Shown: in pieces, positions 56,154 to 63,753 of the stretch | How positions within the stretch are numbered: position 1 is the first letter of the stretch | Layout: every line of letters begins with the position of its first letter | Source of the DNA: Sphingosinicella microcystinivorans | GTDB lineage: Bacteria > Pseudomonadota > Alphaproteobacteria > Sphingomonadales > Sphingomonadaceae | Length of the DNA stretch: 64,000 bases | Direction: 5' to 3' | NCBI RefSeq assembly: GCF_027941835.1 | Contig: NZ_CP116005.1 | Location: 2,495,501 to 2,559,500 of the forward strand | Made by a program: the position numbers and the translations under genes | The notes under the pieces: model-generated | Told to the model about the DNA's origin: nothing | The model's database searches: none | What the model saw: only the letters and a program-made list of their open reading frames with translations

Positions 56154-57788
56154 TCAGGCTCTCGGCTTCAAGGGGAATTCGACGATGTAGCAGGGCACCC
56201 CGGCATCGAAGGTCATGCGGCCGCGAAGCTGGCGGACCATGCCGCTGACGATGCGCGCGGCGGCGCGGGTTTCCGTCGGTGCCAGCGGATCGTCCTTTCC
56301 GAACGCGTCGGAACAGATGCGAAGCTCGCCGCCGTTTTCCGTGCGGGTGACGTGGATGTCGATCACCAGCCTGTCCCGGCCCCCGGCGGCCGCGAGGCGG
56401 GAGGCGAAGGCGATGACCTCGGTGATGAGGAAGGCGAGCGGCACCGCGGCGTCCTGGCTGATGTGCAGGCGCTCGAGGTGCGTGTTGATGCGCGGCTCGA
56501 CGAGCTTGGCGGTGGGGATGATCTGCTGGAGGCTGGCGCAGAGATCGTGGGCCAGCGCCGTGAAATCGACCCCGTGCGCGTCGCTTTCCTCGTAGAGCCA
56601 GCGATGCACGATCGAGAGCGCGCCGACGCGCATCTGGATGCTCGCGTAGGCGCGCGCGACATCGGCGCCGTCCGCCTCGCGGGCCTGGATGCTGATCAGG
56701 CTGGCGATGATCTGCAGGTTGTTCTTGACGCGGTGGTGGACCTCGCGCGTCAGGCGGCGCTGTTCGGTGAGCGCGGTGTCCACCTCCTGCCGCGCCTCGG
56801 CCATGTCCTTCGCCATCGCGTCGAACGTCTCGGCGAAGGCCTGCATCTCGTCGGTCTGCCCGGCGCGCCCGGACAGGCGCACGCGGTCGTCTCCGGCGCC
56901 GTAGGCGCGCACGCCGGTCGCCATGTGCTGCAACGGGTGCACGACGAACCGCCGCACGACCATCCAGCCGATGAGCAGCGCGGCGATCCACATCAGCGAC
57001 GGGGCCGCGATCGCGAGAATGTCGGCGAGCGCAAGACGCGCGGCGGGGACGACGGTGGTGAGCGCGAACGGCGCGATCGACAGCGGCCCTGCCGCGACCA
57101 CCTGGTCGCGCCCGCCGGCTTCGCGGACACGCCGCACCGTGAGCAGGCCGCCCGGCGCCGTGATGCCGCGCGGCGGATTGCCGACGATCGGCGTGTCGCC
57201 CAGCCAGACCGTGGCGGCGCCCTCCATCGCCGCGATCTCGCCGAGGCGGGCCTTCAGGCGCGAAACGGACGCGGTTGCAACGACGAGGCCGGGTTCTCCT
57301 GCCGTCGATTCTTCGCGGACCGCGAAGAACACGTGGTCGCCGCCCGGCCAGATCAGGTTCTCGCGCCCGCCTTCCGCCGCCAGCCGCGTGAGTTCCGCGG
57401 TGGAGGGCTTGGCATTGCCCCGGCTTTCGCAGATCGGGCGGCCGAGCGCGTCGGCCCAGATGATCGCGTCGAACGTCTCGGCGTCGTCGAGCGCATTTGC
57501 CGCCTCCGTGTTGCACGTCCGCCCGTCGTGAAGGCCGCTTTCGTTGCGGAGCAGGGCGCGCAGGACCAGGAAATCGACGCTGAGCAGGTCGTCGACGACG
57601 CGCGCCGTTGCGCGGAACTGGTTCTCGGCGCGCACCAGCTCGGCCTCGCGCGTGCTGCGGATGCCGTCGGCGGCGAGCACGGCGGCGAGAATGCCGATCG
57701 GCAGCAGGGCCAGCGTCAGCGCGACCGCGAGCTGAAACGACAGTGAACGTCTCGGCCCCGAACCTCGGGTTTCTGGTTTTTCCGGCAT
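56154..57788 (-). CDS. HisKA_2 sensor kinase of the general stress response (PhyP/PhyK-like)
   Basis: Product of 544 aa. TM helices at about 17-38 and 256-279 flank a periplasmic sensor domain of ~215 residues with two Cys (C92, C120). A HAMP-like linker and a HisKA_2 box with HHRVKNNLQIIASL (His 351/352) follow. The ATPase N-box, LAFLITEVIAFASR, lacks the canonical Asn, as I recall for PhyP-type proteins; in Sphingomonas PhyP acts on PhyR mainly as a phosphatase. It is divergent from phyR, sharing a 127-bp promoter region. The start at 57788 begins MPEKPETRG; an upstream ATG at 57875 would cover the promoter. Confidence 0.85.
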   Translation of the reverse strand: MPEKPETRGSGPRRSLSFQLAVALTLALLPIGILAAVLAADGIRSTREAELVRAENQFRATARVVDDLLSVDFLVLRALLRNESGLHDGRTCNTEAANALDDAETFDAIIWADALGRPICESRGNAKPSTAELTRLAAEGGRENLIWPGGDHVFFAVREESTAGEPGLVVATASVSRLKARLGEIAAMEGAATVWLGDTPIVGNPPRGITAPGGLLTVRRVREAGGRDQVVAAGPLSIAPFALTTVVPAARLALADILAIAAPSLMWIAALLIGWMVVRRFVVHPLQHMATGVRAYGAGDDRVRLSGRAGQTDEMQAFAETFDAMAKDMAEARQEVDTALTEQRRLTREVHHRVKNNLQIIASLISIQAREADGADVARAYASIQMRVGALSIVHRWLYEESDAHGVDFTALAHDLCASLQQIIPTAKLVEPRINTHLERLHISQDAAVPLAFLITEVIAFASRLAAAGGRDRLVIDIHVTRTENGGELRICSDAFGKDDPLAPTETRAAARIVSGMVRQLRGRMTFDAGVPCYIVEFPLKPRA

Positions 57789-57815
57789 CGTCCCAAACGA
57801 ACTTAAGTATGGGGC

Positions 57816-57840
57816 GAAACAAAAGAAAGCCTCGACCGTT
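57816..57840 (+). promoter_or_regulatory. EcfG-type promoter of phyR
   Basis: GAAAC (57816-57820), 16 bases, CGTT (57837-57840): one mismatch from GGAAC-N16-CGTT. It lies 76 bp before the phyR start and overlaps the divergent motif below. Confidence 0.5.
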
Positions 57841-57842
57841 CC
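57817..57842 (-). promoter_or_regulatory. EcfG-type promoter of the kinase gene
   Basis: On the minus strand: GGAAC (57842-57838), 16 bases, TGTTT (57821-57817). The -35 is perfect and the -10 has one mismatch. Its predicted start lies about 20 bases before the ATG at 57788. It shares its bases with the phyR promoter in the other direction. Confidence 0.55.
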
Positions 57843-57915
57843 ACTGCTGGACGTCACTTTCGAGGGGCCGGGCACCGTTCGGGCGTGACCCGGGTTTTAG
57901 GAGGCAGAAGACAAC

Positions 57916-58710
57916 ATGACATTGGCTGCGAAGCTCGCGCCGCATCTCCCGCTGCTCCGCCGCTACGCGCGGGCGCTCACGGGAACGCAGCGCGACGGGG
58001 ACACCTACGTGCGCGCGGCGCTGGAAGCGATCGTCGGGGCGCCGCAGGATTTCCCGCGCGACGTGGACGAGCGGCTGGCGCTCTACCGCACCTTCCACGT
58101 CATCTGGTCGTCGTCGAACATCGACGTGGACTCCGAGGAGCCGGCGGCGTCCGATTTCGAACGCGTCGCCCACGAGCGCCTCGCAGCGATCACGCCGCTG
58201 TCGCGGCAGGCGCTGCTGCTGACGGCGATGGAAGGCTTCTCGCACGAGGACGTCGGCTATCTGATCGACCTCGACCCGGACAGCGTCTCGGGCCTCGTCA
58301 AGGAAGCGATGGACGAGATCGGCCGCCAGACGCGGACGCGCGTGCTCATCATCGAGGACGAGCCGATCATCGGCATGGACCTCGACAGCATCGTCCGCGA
58401 TCTCGGCCACGACGTCACCGGCATTGCCGTGACGCGCGACGAGGCGCTGGCGCTGGCGATCGAAACCGAGCCGGGGCTCGTGCTCGCCGACATCCAGCTC
58501 GCCGACGACAGCTCGGGCATCGACGCGGTGAAGGACATCCTCGGCCGCTTCTCGGTGCCCGTGATCTTCATCACCGCCTTTCCGGAACGCCTGCTCACCG
58601 GCGAGCGCCCGGAGCCGACCTTCCTCATCACCAAGCCGTTCCAGCGTTCCACCGTATCGGCGGCCATCGCGCAGGCGCTTTTCTTCAACAGCACGGCGGC
58701 GATGCGATGA
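57916..58710 (+). CDS. phyR: anti-anti-sigma response regulator PhyR
   Basis: Product of 264 aa. Residues 1-135 resemble an EcfG sigma factor (sigma2 and sigma4 regions) without the DNA-binding details; residues 142-258 form a receiver with E147, D148, phosphoacceptor D192 (LADIQLADDSSG), T220 and K240. On phosphorylation PhyR binds NepR through its sigma-like part and frees EcfG. VIFITAFPERLLTGERPEPTF is the typical PhyR receiver segment. AGGAGG precedes the ATG by about 10 bases. Divergent from the kinase gene. Confidence 0.96.
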   Translation: MTLAAKLAPHLPLLRRYARALTGTQRDGDTYVRAALEAIVGAPQDFPRDVDERLALYRTFHVIWSSSNIDVDSEEPAASDFERVAHERLAAITPLSRQALLLTAMEGFSHEDVGYLIDLDPDSVSGLVKEAMDEIGRQTRTRVLIIEDEPIIGMDLDSIVRDLGHDVTGIAVTRDEALALAIETEPGLVLADIQLADDSSGIDAVKDILGRFSVPVIFITAFPERLLTGERPEPTFLITKPFQRSTVSAAIAQALFFNSTAAMR

Positions 58711-58780
58711 CGGTTCGCTCCCGCCGCCTTGTGAACGGGCGGCCGGGGGCATAGCGTTCACGACACAGGAGCCAATGGCC

Positions 58781-58921
58781 ATGGAACAGGACCACGAAAC
58801 ACTGAGGACGAACCAGGCGAGGGCGGGGGAAACCCCGCATGTCGTCCGCTACGTCCTGATGTTCTCGGTCGCGATGGTGGTCGCGATCTTCGCGGCGATG
58901 CTGTTCTTCTGGTCGCGATGA
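58781..58921 (+). CDS. small single-pass membrane protein between phyR and the ecfG fusion
   Basis: Product of 46 aa (48 from the ATG at 58775). A polar N terminus of about 22 residues leads to one strong helix (VVRYVLMFSVAMVVAIFAAMLFFW) and ends SR. AGGAG lies 9 bases before the ATG at 58781 and 3 before 58775, so I prefer the later one. It occupies the slot where nepR normally sits but has no NepR features. Its place in the stress locus suggests membrane stress or sensing; no family is recognised. Confidence 0.6.
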   Translation: MEQDHETLRTNQARAGETPHVVRYVLMFSVAMVVAIFAAMLFFWSR

Positions 58922-58943
58922 CGATGAGAGCGAGGGGGAGGGA

Positions 58944-59690
58944 ATGATCGAGCAGAAGGTGGGCCGCCAGGGCGGCGCCAGTCCCGTGAGCGCCGACGTG
59001 ATCGGCGGGTTTCTGCGTTCCGCCTACGCGGAAGCGGCGACGCAGCCGCTGCCGCAGGTGTTTCTGGACCTGCTCGCGCGGCTCGAGACGAGCCGCGAGG
59101 AAACAGGCAAGGATCGGCTTTCCGACAAGGCGTTCAAGGACGAGCTCTCCTCGGTCATCCCGCAGCTCCGCGCCTTCGGGCGGTCGCTTTCGGGGAACCG
59201 CGACATGGCGGACGATCTCGTGCAGGAAACGCTGCTGAAGGCGTGGGCCGCGCGCGACCGCTTCCAGGCCGGGACGAACATCCGCGCGTGGACCTTCATC
59301 ATCCTCAGGAACCTGTTCCTCAGCCAGATGCGCCGCGCGCGCTTCAAGGGCGAGTGGGACGAGCTGGTCGCCGACCGTCTGCTCTCCGCGCCCGCCGGGC
59401 AGGACAAGCAGATCGAGCTTGCCGACCTGCAGCGCGGCCTCCTCGAACTGCCGCAGGCGCAGCGCGAGGCGCTGATCCTCGTCGGCGCGGGCGGCTTCGC
59501 CTACGAGGAGGCGGCGACGATCTGCAACTGCGCGGTCGGAACCATCAAGAGTCGCGTCGCCCGCGGCCGCGCGGCGCTCGAGTCGCTGATCGCGGAAGGC
59601 AGGCTGCCGTCGCGGCGCGGTTCCGACGCCTCCGGCACGACGGCGCTTGACGACATCATGGGACAGGTGGATCAGCTGGCGCGCGACTAA
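58944..59690 (+). CDS. ecfG: NepR-EcfG fusion: anti-sigma domain joined to general stress sigma factor
   Basis: Product of 248 aa. Residues 19-47 (VIGGFLRSAYAEAATQPLPQ, then VFLDLLARL) match the NepR core pattern IGxxLRxxY...P(L/I)PxxxxxLLxxL. From about residue 64 the protein is an ECF15/EcfG sigma factor: sigma2 with DMADDLVQETLLKAWAARDR and NIRAWTFIILRNLF, sigma4 with AQREALILVGAGGFAYEEAA and GTIKSRVARGR. No stop codon and no ATG, GTG or TTG occurs between the two parts until M88 within sigma2, so a separate EcfG cannot start. GAGGGGG lies 5 bases before the ATG. A stop-codon loss or sequence error is the main alternative. Confidence 0.85.
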   Translation: MIEQKVGRQGGASPVSADVIGGFLRSAYAEAATQPLPQVFLDLLARLETSREETGKDRLSDKAFKDELSSVIPQLRAFGRSLSGNRDMADDLVQETLLKAWAARDRFQAGTNIRAWTFIILRNLFLSQMRRARFKGEWDELVADRLLSAPAGQDKQIELADLQRGLLELPQAQREALILVGAGGFAYEEAATICNCAVGTIKSRVARGRAALESLIAEGRLPSRRGSDASGTTALDDIMGQVDQLARD

Positions 59691-59704
59691 CGAAAGGGTT
59701 CTCC

Positions 59705-62467
59705 TTGGCGGAGAAGACGCCAGCGCTGCCGGCCGAACTTGCACGTATCCTCGACGCGGGCATTGCCGCCGCGCCCGGGGATGTGGACGCCTGCGCGCGC
59801 GCATGGGCGCATTCGCCGTACCTGCGGGCGCTGATGCGCCGCGAGGAGGAGGTTCTTCTGCGCTACCTCGCGGAAGGCCCCGAACCGCTGATGGACACGG
59901 CGCTGGCGCTGCTCGATGCGCCGGACGCGGACGGCGGCACGATGCGCGAGGCGAAGCGGATCGCCGCCATCGCCATCGCGCTTGCCGACATTTCCGGCCG
60001 CTGGCCGCTCGAAACGGTGACGGCGGCACTGTCCGACCTCGCCGACCGCGCCATCGACCGCGCCATCCGCATCGCCGCCAGCGAACGCACGCCCGGCGCC
60101 GGGCCGGACGGCTTCACCGCCATCGCGCTCGGCAAGCTCGGCAGCCGCGAACTCAACTACTCGAGCGATGTCGACCTGATCCTGCTCTACGACCGCGACC
60201 GGCTCGCCGTGCGCGAGGGCGACGACCCGGACAACACCGCCGTCCGCCTCGCCCGCCGCATGGTCGAGTTGATGCAGACCCGCGATTCGGGCGGCTACGT
60301 GTTCCGCGTCGACCTTCGGCTGCGCCCGGCGTCCGAGGTGACGCCGATCGCCATGCCGATCCGGGGCGCGGAAACCTACTACCAGTCCGAGGCGCTGGCG
60401 TGGGAGCGGGCGGCGTTCATCCGCGCCCGCGCCGTGGGCGGGGACGTGAAGATGGGCGAGGACTTCCTCGCCGCGATCGAGCCGTTCGTCTGGCGCCGCT
60501 CGCTCGACTACACGGCGGTGCGCGACATCCAGGACATGTCGCTGATGATCCGCGACCACTACGACGAGCGGCAGGCGGTCGGTCCCGGCTACGACCTGAA
60601 GCGCGGGCGCGGCGGTATCCGCGAGGTCGAGTTCTTCGCGCAGATCCACCAGCTGATCTTCGGCGGGCGCGACTGGACGCTGCGCCAGCCCGCGACGCTC
60701 GATGCGCTCGCGGCGCTGGTCGCGGCGGAGCGCATCAAGCCGGCGGAAGCGGAAACGCTCGCCGCGGCCTACCGCGTGCTGCGCACCGCCGAGCACCGGC
60801 TCCAGATGCTGGAGGACGCGCAGACGCACCAGATCCCGACGCGCGCGCCGGAACGCAAGGACCTCGCCCTGCTCGCTGGCTATCGCGACTGGGCGGCGAT
60901 GGAGCGGGAGATCAAGCGCCATGCGGCCGCCGTCGGCCGCATCTACGACGCGCTGATCGCCGAGGCGGAGGTGGACCGGTTGCCGCGCCAGCCCGCCCAG
61001 CTCAAGGCGGCGCTGAAGAAAGCCGGGATCGGCCCGCACGCCGATCTCGCCGACCTCATCGGCCGCTGGCGCGACCGCAGCTACCGCGCGCTTCGCAGCG
61101 ACGCGGCGCAGCGCCAGCTCGAAACCGCGCTGCCCGGTCTGGTGAAGGCGTTCTCGGAAGCAGGGACGGGCCGGGAGGCGCTGCTGCGCTTCGACGATTT
61201 CCTCGGCGCGCTGCCGTCCTCGATCCAGTTCTTCGCGCTCATCGAGGCGAATCCGCGCGTCGCGCTGCTGCTCGCGCGCGTGCTGGAACTGGCGCCGGTG
61301 CTGGCAGGAAAGCTCGCGCGGCGGCCGGAGATCGTCGACATCATGCTGTCGAACGAGGCGTTCGCGCCGCTGCCGTGCGCCGAAGACCTCACCGACATGC
61401 TGCGCGCGCGCCTGCGCCGCCACGGCGCGCTCGAACTGAAACTCGACGAGGTGCGGCGCTTCGTTGCGGAGCGGCGCTTCCAGCTCGGCGTGCAGATCAT
61501 CGAGGGCGGCGCGGACCCGATCCGCGTGGGGCGCGATCATGCCAAGCTCGCCGACGCCGCCATCACCGTGCTGGCGGACGCGGTGCAGGCCGAGTTCGCC
61601 GAAACGCACGGGCGCGTGCCCGGCGGGCGGCTGCTCGTGCTCGGCTTCGGGCGCTACGGCGGGTCGGTCCTCACGGAAAAATCCGATCTCGACCTCGTCT
61701 TCCTGTTCAGCGGCCATCACGAGGCCATGTCGGACGGCGCGAAGCCGCTCCCTGCGACGACATGGTTCAACCGGCTCGGCCAGCGGCTCACGGGCGCGCT
61801 CACGGTCAGCACGGCGGCGGGGCCGCTGTTCGAGGTGGACACGCGCCTGCGCCCTTCCGGCCAGCAGGGGCTGCTCGCGGTCAATATCGACACGTTCGCG
61901 CGCTACCAGCTTGAGGAGGCGTGGAGCTGGGAGCACATGGCGCTCACCCGCGCCCGCGTCGTCTACGGCGCGGACGAGGACCGTGCGGCGGTTTCGGCGG
62001 GCATCGCCGCGGCGCTCATGAAGCCGCGCGACACCGAGCGCTTCAAGGCCGAGGTGCTGGAGATGCGGGGCGACATGGTGAAGGCGCATCGCGACGGCGG
62101 CCTCTGGGACGTGAAGCACGCGGCGGGCGGGCTCATCGACCTCGAGTTCATCGTGCATTTCCTCCAGCTTTCCCGCCACGAGGGCTTCGATCCCGATCTC
62201 GGTGCGGCGACGGCGCACTTCGCGGCGGCGGGCGCGCTGCCGGAGGACGTGCCGGGCGCCCACGACCTGATGACGCGCCTGCTCGTCGTGCTGCGGCTGA
62301 TCGAGGGCGACGAGCCGCCGAAGCAGCCCGCGGCAGCGAAGGCGATGATGGCCGCCGCGACCGGTTTTGCCGATTTCGACGCATTGAAAGCGGCGCTCGA
62401 TGACGCCAAAAGGGCCGTGCTTGCCGCTTGGGAGGCGGTGTTCGAGGTCAAACGAAAGGCACGATGA
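59705..62467 (+). CDS. glnE: bifunctional glutamine synthetase adenylyltransferase / deadenylase
   Basis: Product of 920 aa. It adenylylates and deadenylylates glutamine synthetase under P-II control in nitrogen regulation. Two nucleotidyltransferase domains are visible: N-terminal deadenylase with ALGKLGSRELNYSSDVDLIL and GRGGIREVEFFAQ, C-terminal adenylylase with GFGRYGGSVLTEKSDLDLVF and GGLIDLEFIVHFLQL. TTG start with AAAGGG 6 bases upstream; no in-frame ATG precedes it after the sigma factor stop. Overlaps bcp by 4 bases. Confidence 0.95.
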   Translation: MAEKTPALPAELARILDAGIAAAPGDVDACARAWAHSPYLRALMRREEEVLLRYLAEGPEPLMDTALALLDAPDADGGTMREAKRIAAIAIALADISGRWPLETVTAALSDLADRAIDRAIRIAASERTPGAGPDGFTAIALGKLGSRELNYSSDVDLILLYDRDRLAVREGDDPDNTAVRLARRMVELMQTRDSGGYVFRVDLRLRPASEVTPIAMPIRGAETYYQSEALAWERAAFIRARAVGGDVKMGEDFLAAIEPFVWRRSLDYTAVRDIQDMSLMIRDHYDERQAVGPGYDLKRGRGGIREVEFFAQIHQLIFGGRDWTLRQPATLDALAALVAAERIKPAEAETLAAAYRVLRTAEHRLQMLEDAQTHQIPTRAPERKDLALLAGYRDWAAMEREIKRHAAAVGRIYDALIAEAEVDRLPRQPAQLKAALKKAGIGPHADLADLIGRWRDRSYRALRSDAAQRQLETALPGLVKAFSEAGTGREALLRFDDFLGALPSSIQFFALIEANPRVALLLARVLELAPVLAGKLARRPEIVDIMLSNEAFAPLPCAEDLTDMLRARLRRHGALELKLDEVRRFVAERRFQLGVQIIEGGADPIRVGRDHAKLADAAITVLADAVQAEFAETHGRVPGGRLLVLGFGRYGGSVLTEKSDLDLVFLFSGHHEAMSDGAKPLPATTWFNRLGQRLTGALTVSTAAGPLFEVDTRLRPSGQQGLLAVNIDTFARYQLEEAWSWEHMALTRARVVYGADEDRAAVSAGIAAALMKPRDTERFKAEVLEMRGDMVKAHRDGGLWDVKHAAGGLIDLEFIVHFLQLSRHEGFDPDLGAATAHFAAAGALPEDVPGAHDLMTRLLVVLRLIEGDEPPKQPAAAKAMMAAATGFADFDALKAALDDAKRAVLAAWEAVFEVKRKAR

Positions 62468-62928
62468 TGGCAAAGCCCGGTTCGAAAGCACCCGCCTTCA
62501 CGCTCGACAGCGAGGACGGACCGCTGTCCCTGAAGGACTTCGCGGGGAAGAAGCTCGTCCTCTATTTCTATCCAAAGGACGACACCTCCGGCTGCACGCG
62601 CGAGGCGATCGACTTCACCGGCCTGCTCCCGGAATTCGAGAAGGCCGATACCGCCGTGCTCGGCGTTTCCAAGGACACGGTCGCGAAACACGGGAAGTTC
62701 CGCGCGAAGCACGGCCTCGGCGTGAAGCTCGGCTCCGATCCCGATGCGAAGACGATCGAGGCCTACGGCGTGTGGGTCGAAAAGACGCTGTACGGCCGCA
62801 AGTACATGGGCATCGAGCGCGCCACCTTCCTGATCGGCCGCGACGGCAAGATCGCCGAGGTGTGGCACAACGTGAAGGTGCCGGGCCATGCGGAAGCGGT
62901 TCTGAAGGCGGCGCAGGCGCTTGGCTGA
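62464..62928 (+). CDS. bcp: thioredoxin-dependent peroxiredoxin, Bcp/PrxQ type (one-Cys)
   Basis: Product of 154 aa. It reduces peroxides in the cytosol. Active-site Cys C44 in PKDDTSGCTREAIDF. The usual PrxQ second Cys, five residues later, is Ile here, and I find no other Cys in the protein, so it would rely on an external thiol to resolve the sulfenic acid. The ATG at 62464 overlaps the glnE stop; an ATG at 62467 is possible. Confidence 0.92.
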   Translation: MMAKPGSKAPAFTLDSEDGPLSLKDFAGKKLVLYFYPKDDTSGCTREAIDFTGLLPEFEKADTAVLGVSKDTVAKHGKFRAKHGLGVKLGSDPDAKTIEAYGVWVEKTLYGRKYMGIERATFLIGRDGKIAEVWHNVKVPGHAEAVLKAAQALG

Positions 62929-63718
62929 CACGATCGGCGCGGCGGCTGCCGCCGTCCTGCTGACGGCTGATTCGGCGGAGAAGGCCCGGCTTTCGCGGCA
63001 CCACGCGGCGCGTTGGCGCGCAGGCGAGCTCGCCGCCGTCTACGACGTGCCGATGCCCGACCGCCCGTCCCGTCCGGCGCGGCCCGAACTGCTGCCGCCG
63101 TCGCGGATGCCGAAGCGCGGCCGGGCGGGGTCCGAGCGCAGCCGCATCGCGCTGCTGCACGCGCTCGCGCACATCGAGTTCAACGCCATCGACCTCGCGT
63201 GGGACGCGGCGGGCCGGTTCGGCGGGGCCATGCCGCGCGCCTTCACCGACGACTGGGTGGCGGTGGCGGACGACGAGGCGCGGCACTTCATGCTGCTCGC
63301 CGACCGGCTTGCGGACCTCGGCGCAGCCTACGGCGATCTCCCCGTGCACGACGGCCTGTGGGAGGCTGCGATGGCCACCGCCGACGACCTGCTCGCACGG
63401 CTCGCCGTGGTGCCGCAGGTGCTCGAAGCGCGCGGGCTCGACGTGACCCCCGCGACCGAATCCCGCCTGCGCGCGGCGGGCGACGACCTCAGTGCCGACA
63501 TTCTGAACACGATATACCACGATGAAATCGTTCATGTTTCGGTAGGGAATCGCTGGTTCCGGCACCTCTGCGCAGAGCGGCGAATCGAACCCGTCCAAAC
63601 GTTCCAGCACCTCGTCGGTTCCCGATTCAGGGGAACGTTGAAACGCCCCTTCAACGACTCGGCGCGAATCGAGGCCGGTCTGACGCCGGCGTTTTATGAT
63701 TCACTTGCAAGCGGTTAG
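62921..63718 (+). CDS. DUF455 ferritin-like protein
   Basis: Product of 265 aa with a TTG start overlapping the end of bcp by 8 bases. Helical, with carboxylate/His motifs consistent with a diiron ferritin-like fold: LHALAHIEFNAIDLAWDAAG, ADDEARHFMLLADRL and IYHDEIVHVSVGNRWF. DUF455 members are related to MiaE-like hydroxylases, but no substrate is established. Coupling to bcp suggests an oxidative-stress link (inference). Confidence 0.85.
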   Translation: MADTIGAAAAAVLLTADSAEKARLSRHHAARWRAGELAAVYDVPMPDRPSRPARPELLPPSRMPKRGRAGSERSRIALLHALAHIEFNAIDLAWDAAGRFGGAMPRAFTDDWVAVADDEARHFMLLADRLADLGAAYGDLPVHDGLWEAAMATADDLLARLAVVPQVLEARGLDVTPATESRLRAAGDDLSADILNTIYHDEIVHVSVGNRWFRHLCAERRIEPVQTFQHLVGSRFRGTLKRPFNDSARIEAGLTPAFYDSLASG

Positions 63719-63753
63719 GCGGCTTGTCACCACACACTCCGGGCTCGGAGGGC

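Noticed and set aside
58732-58758. Possible EcfG promoter TGAAC-N18-CGTT before the small membrane protein gene
   Set aside because: It has a mismatch in the -35 and an 18-base spacer, longer than the usual 16-17, so I do not claim it, although autoregulation of this operon would be expected.
58711-58943. A separate nepR gene between phyR and ecfG
   Set aside because: The only frame there encodes a transmembrane peptide with no NepR pattern; the NepR-like sequence is in frame with ecfG.
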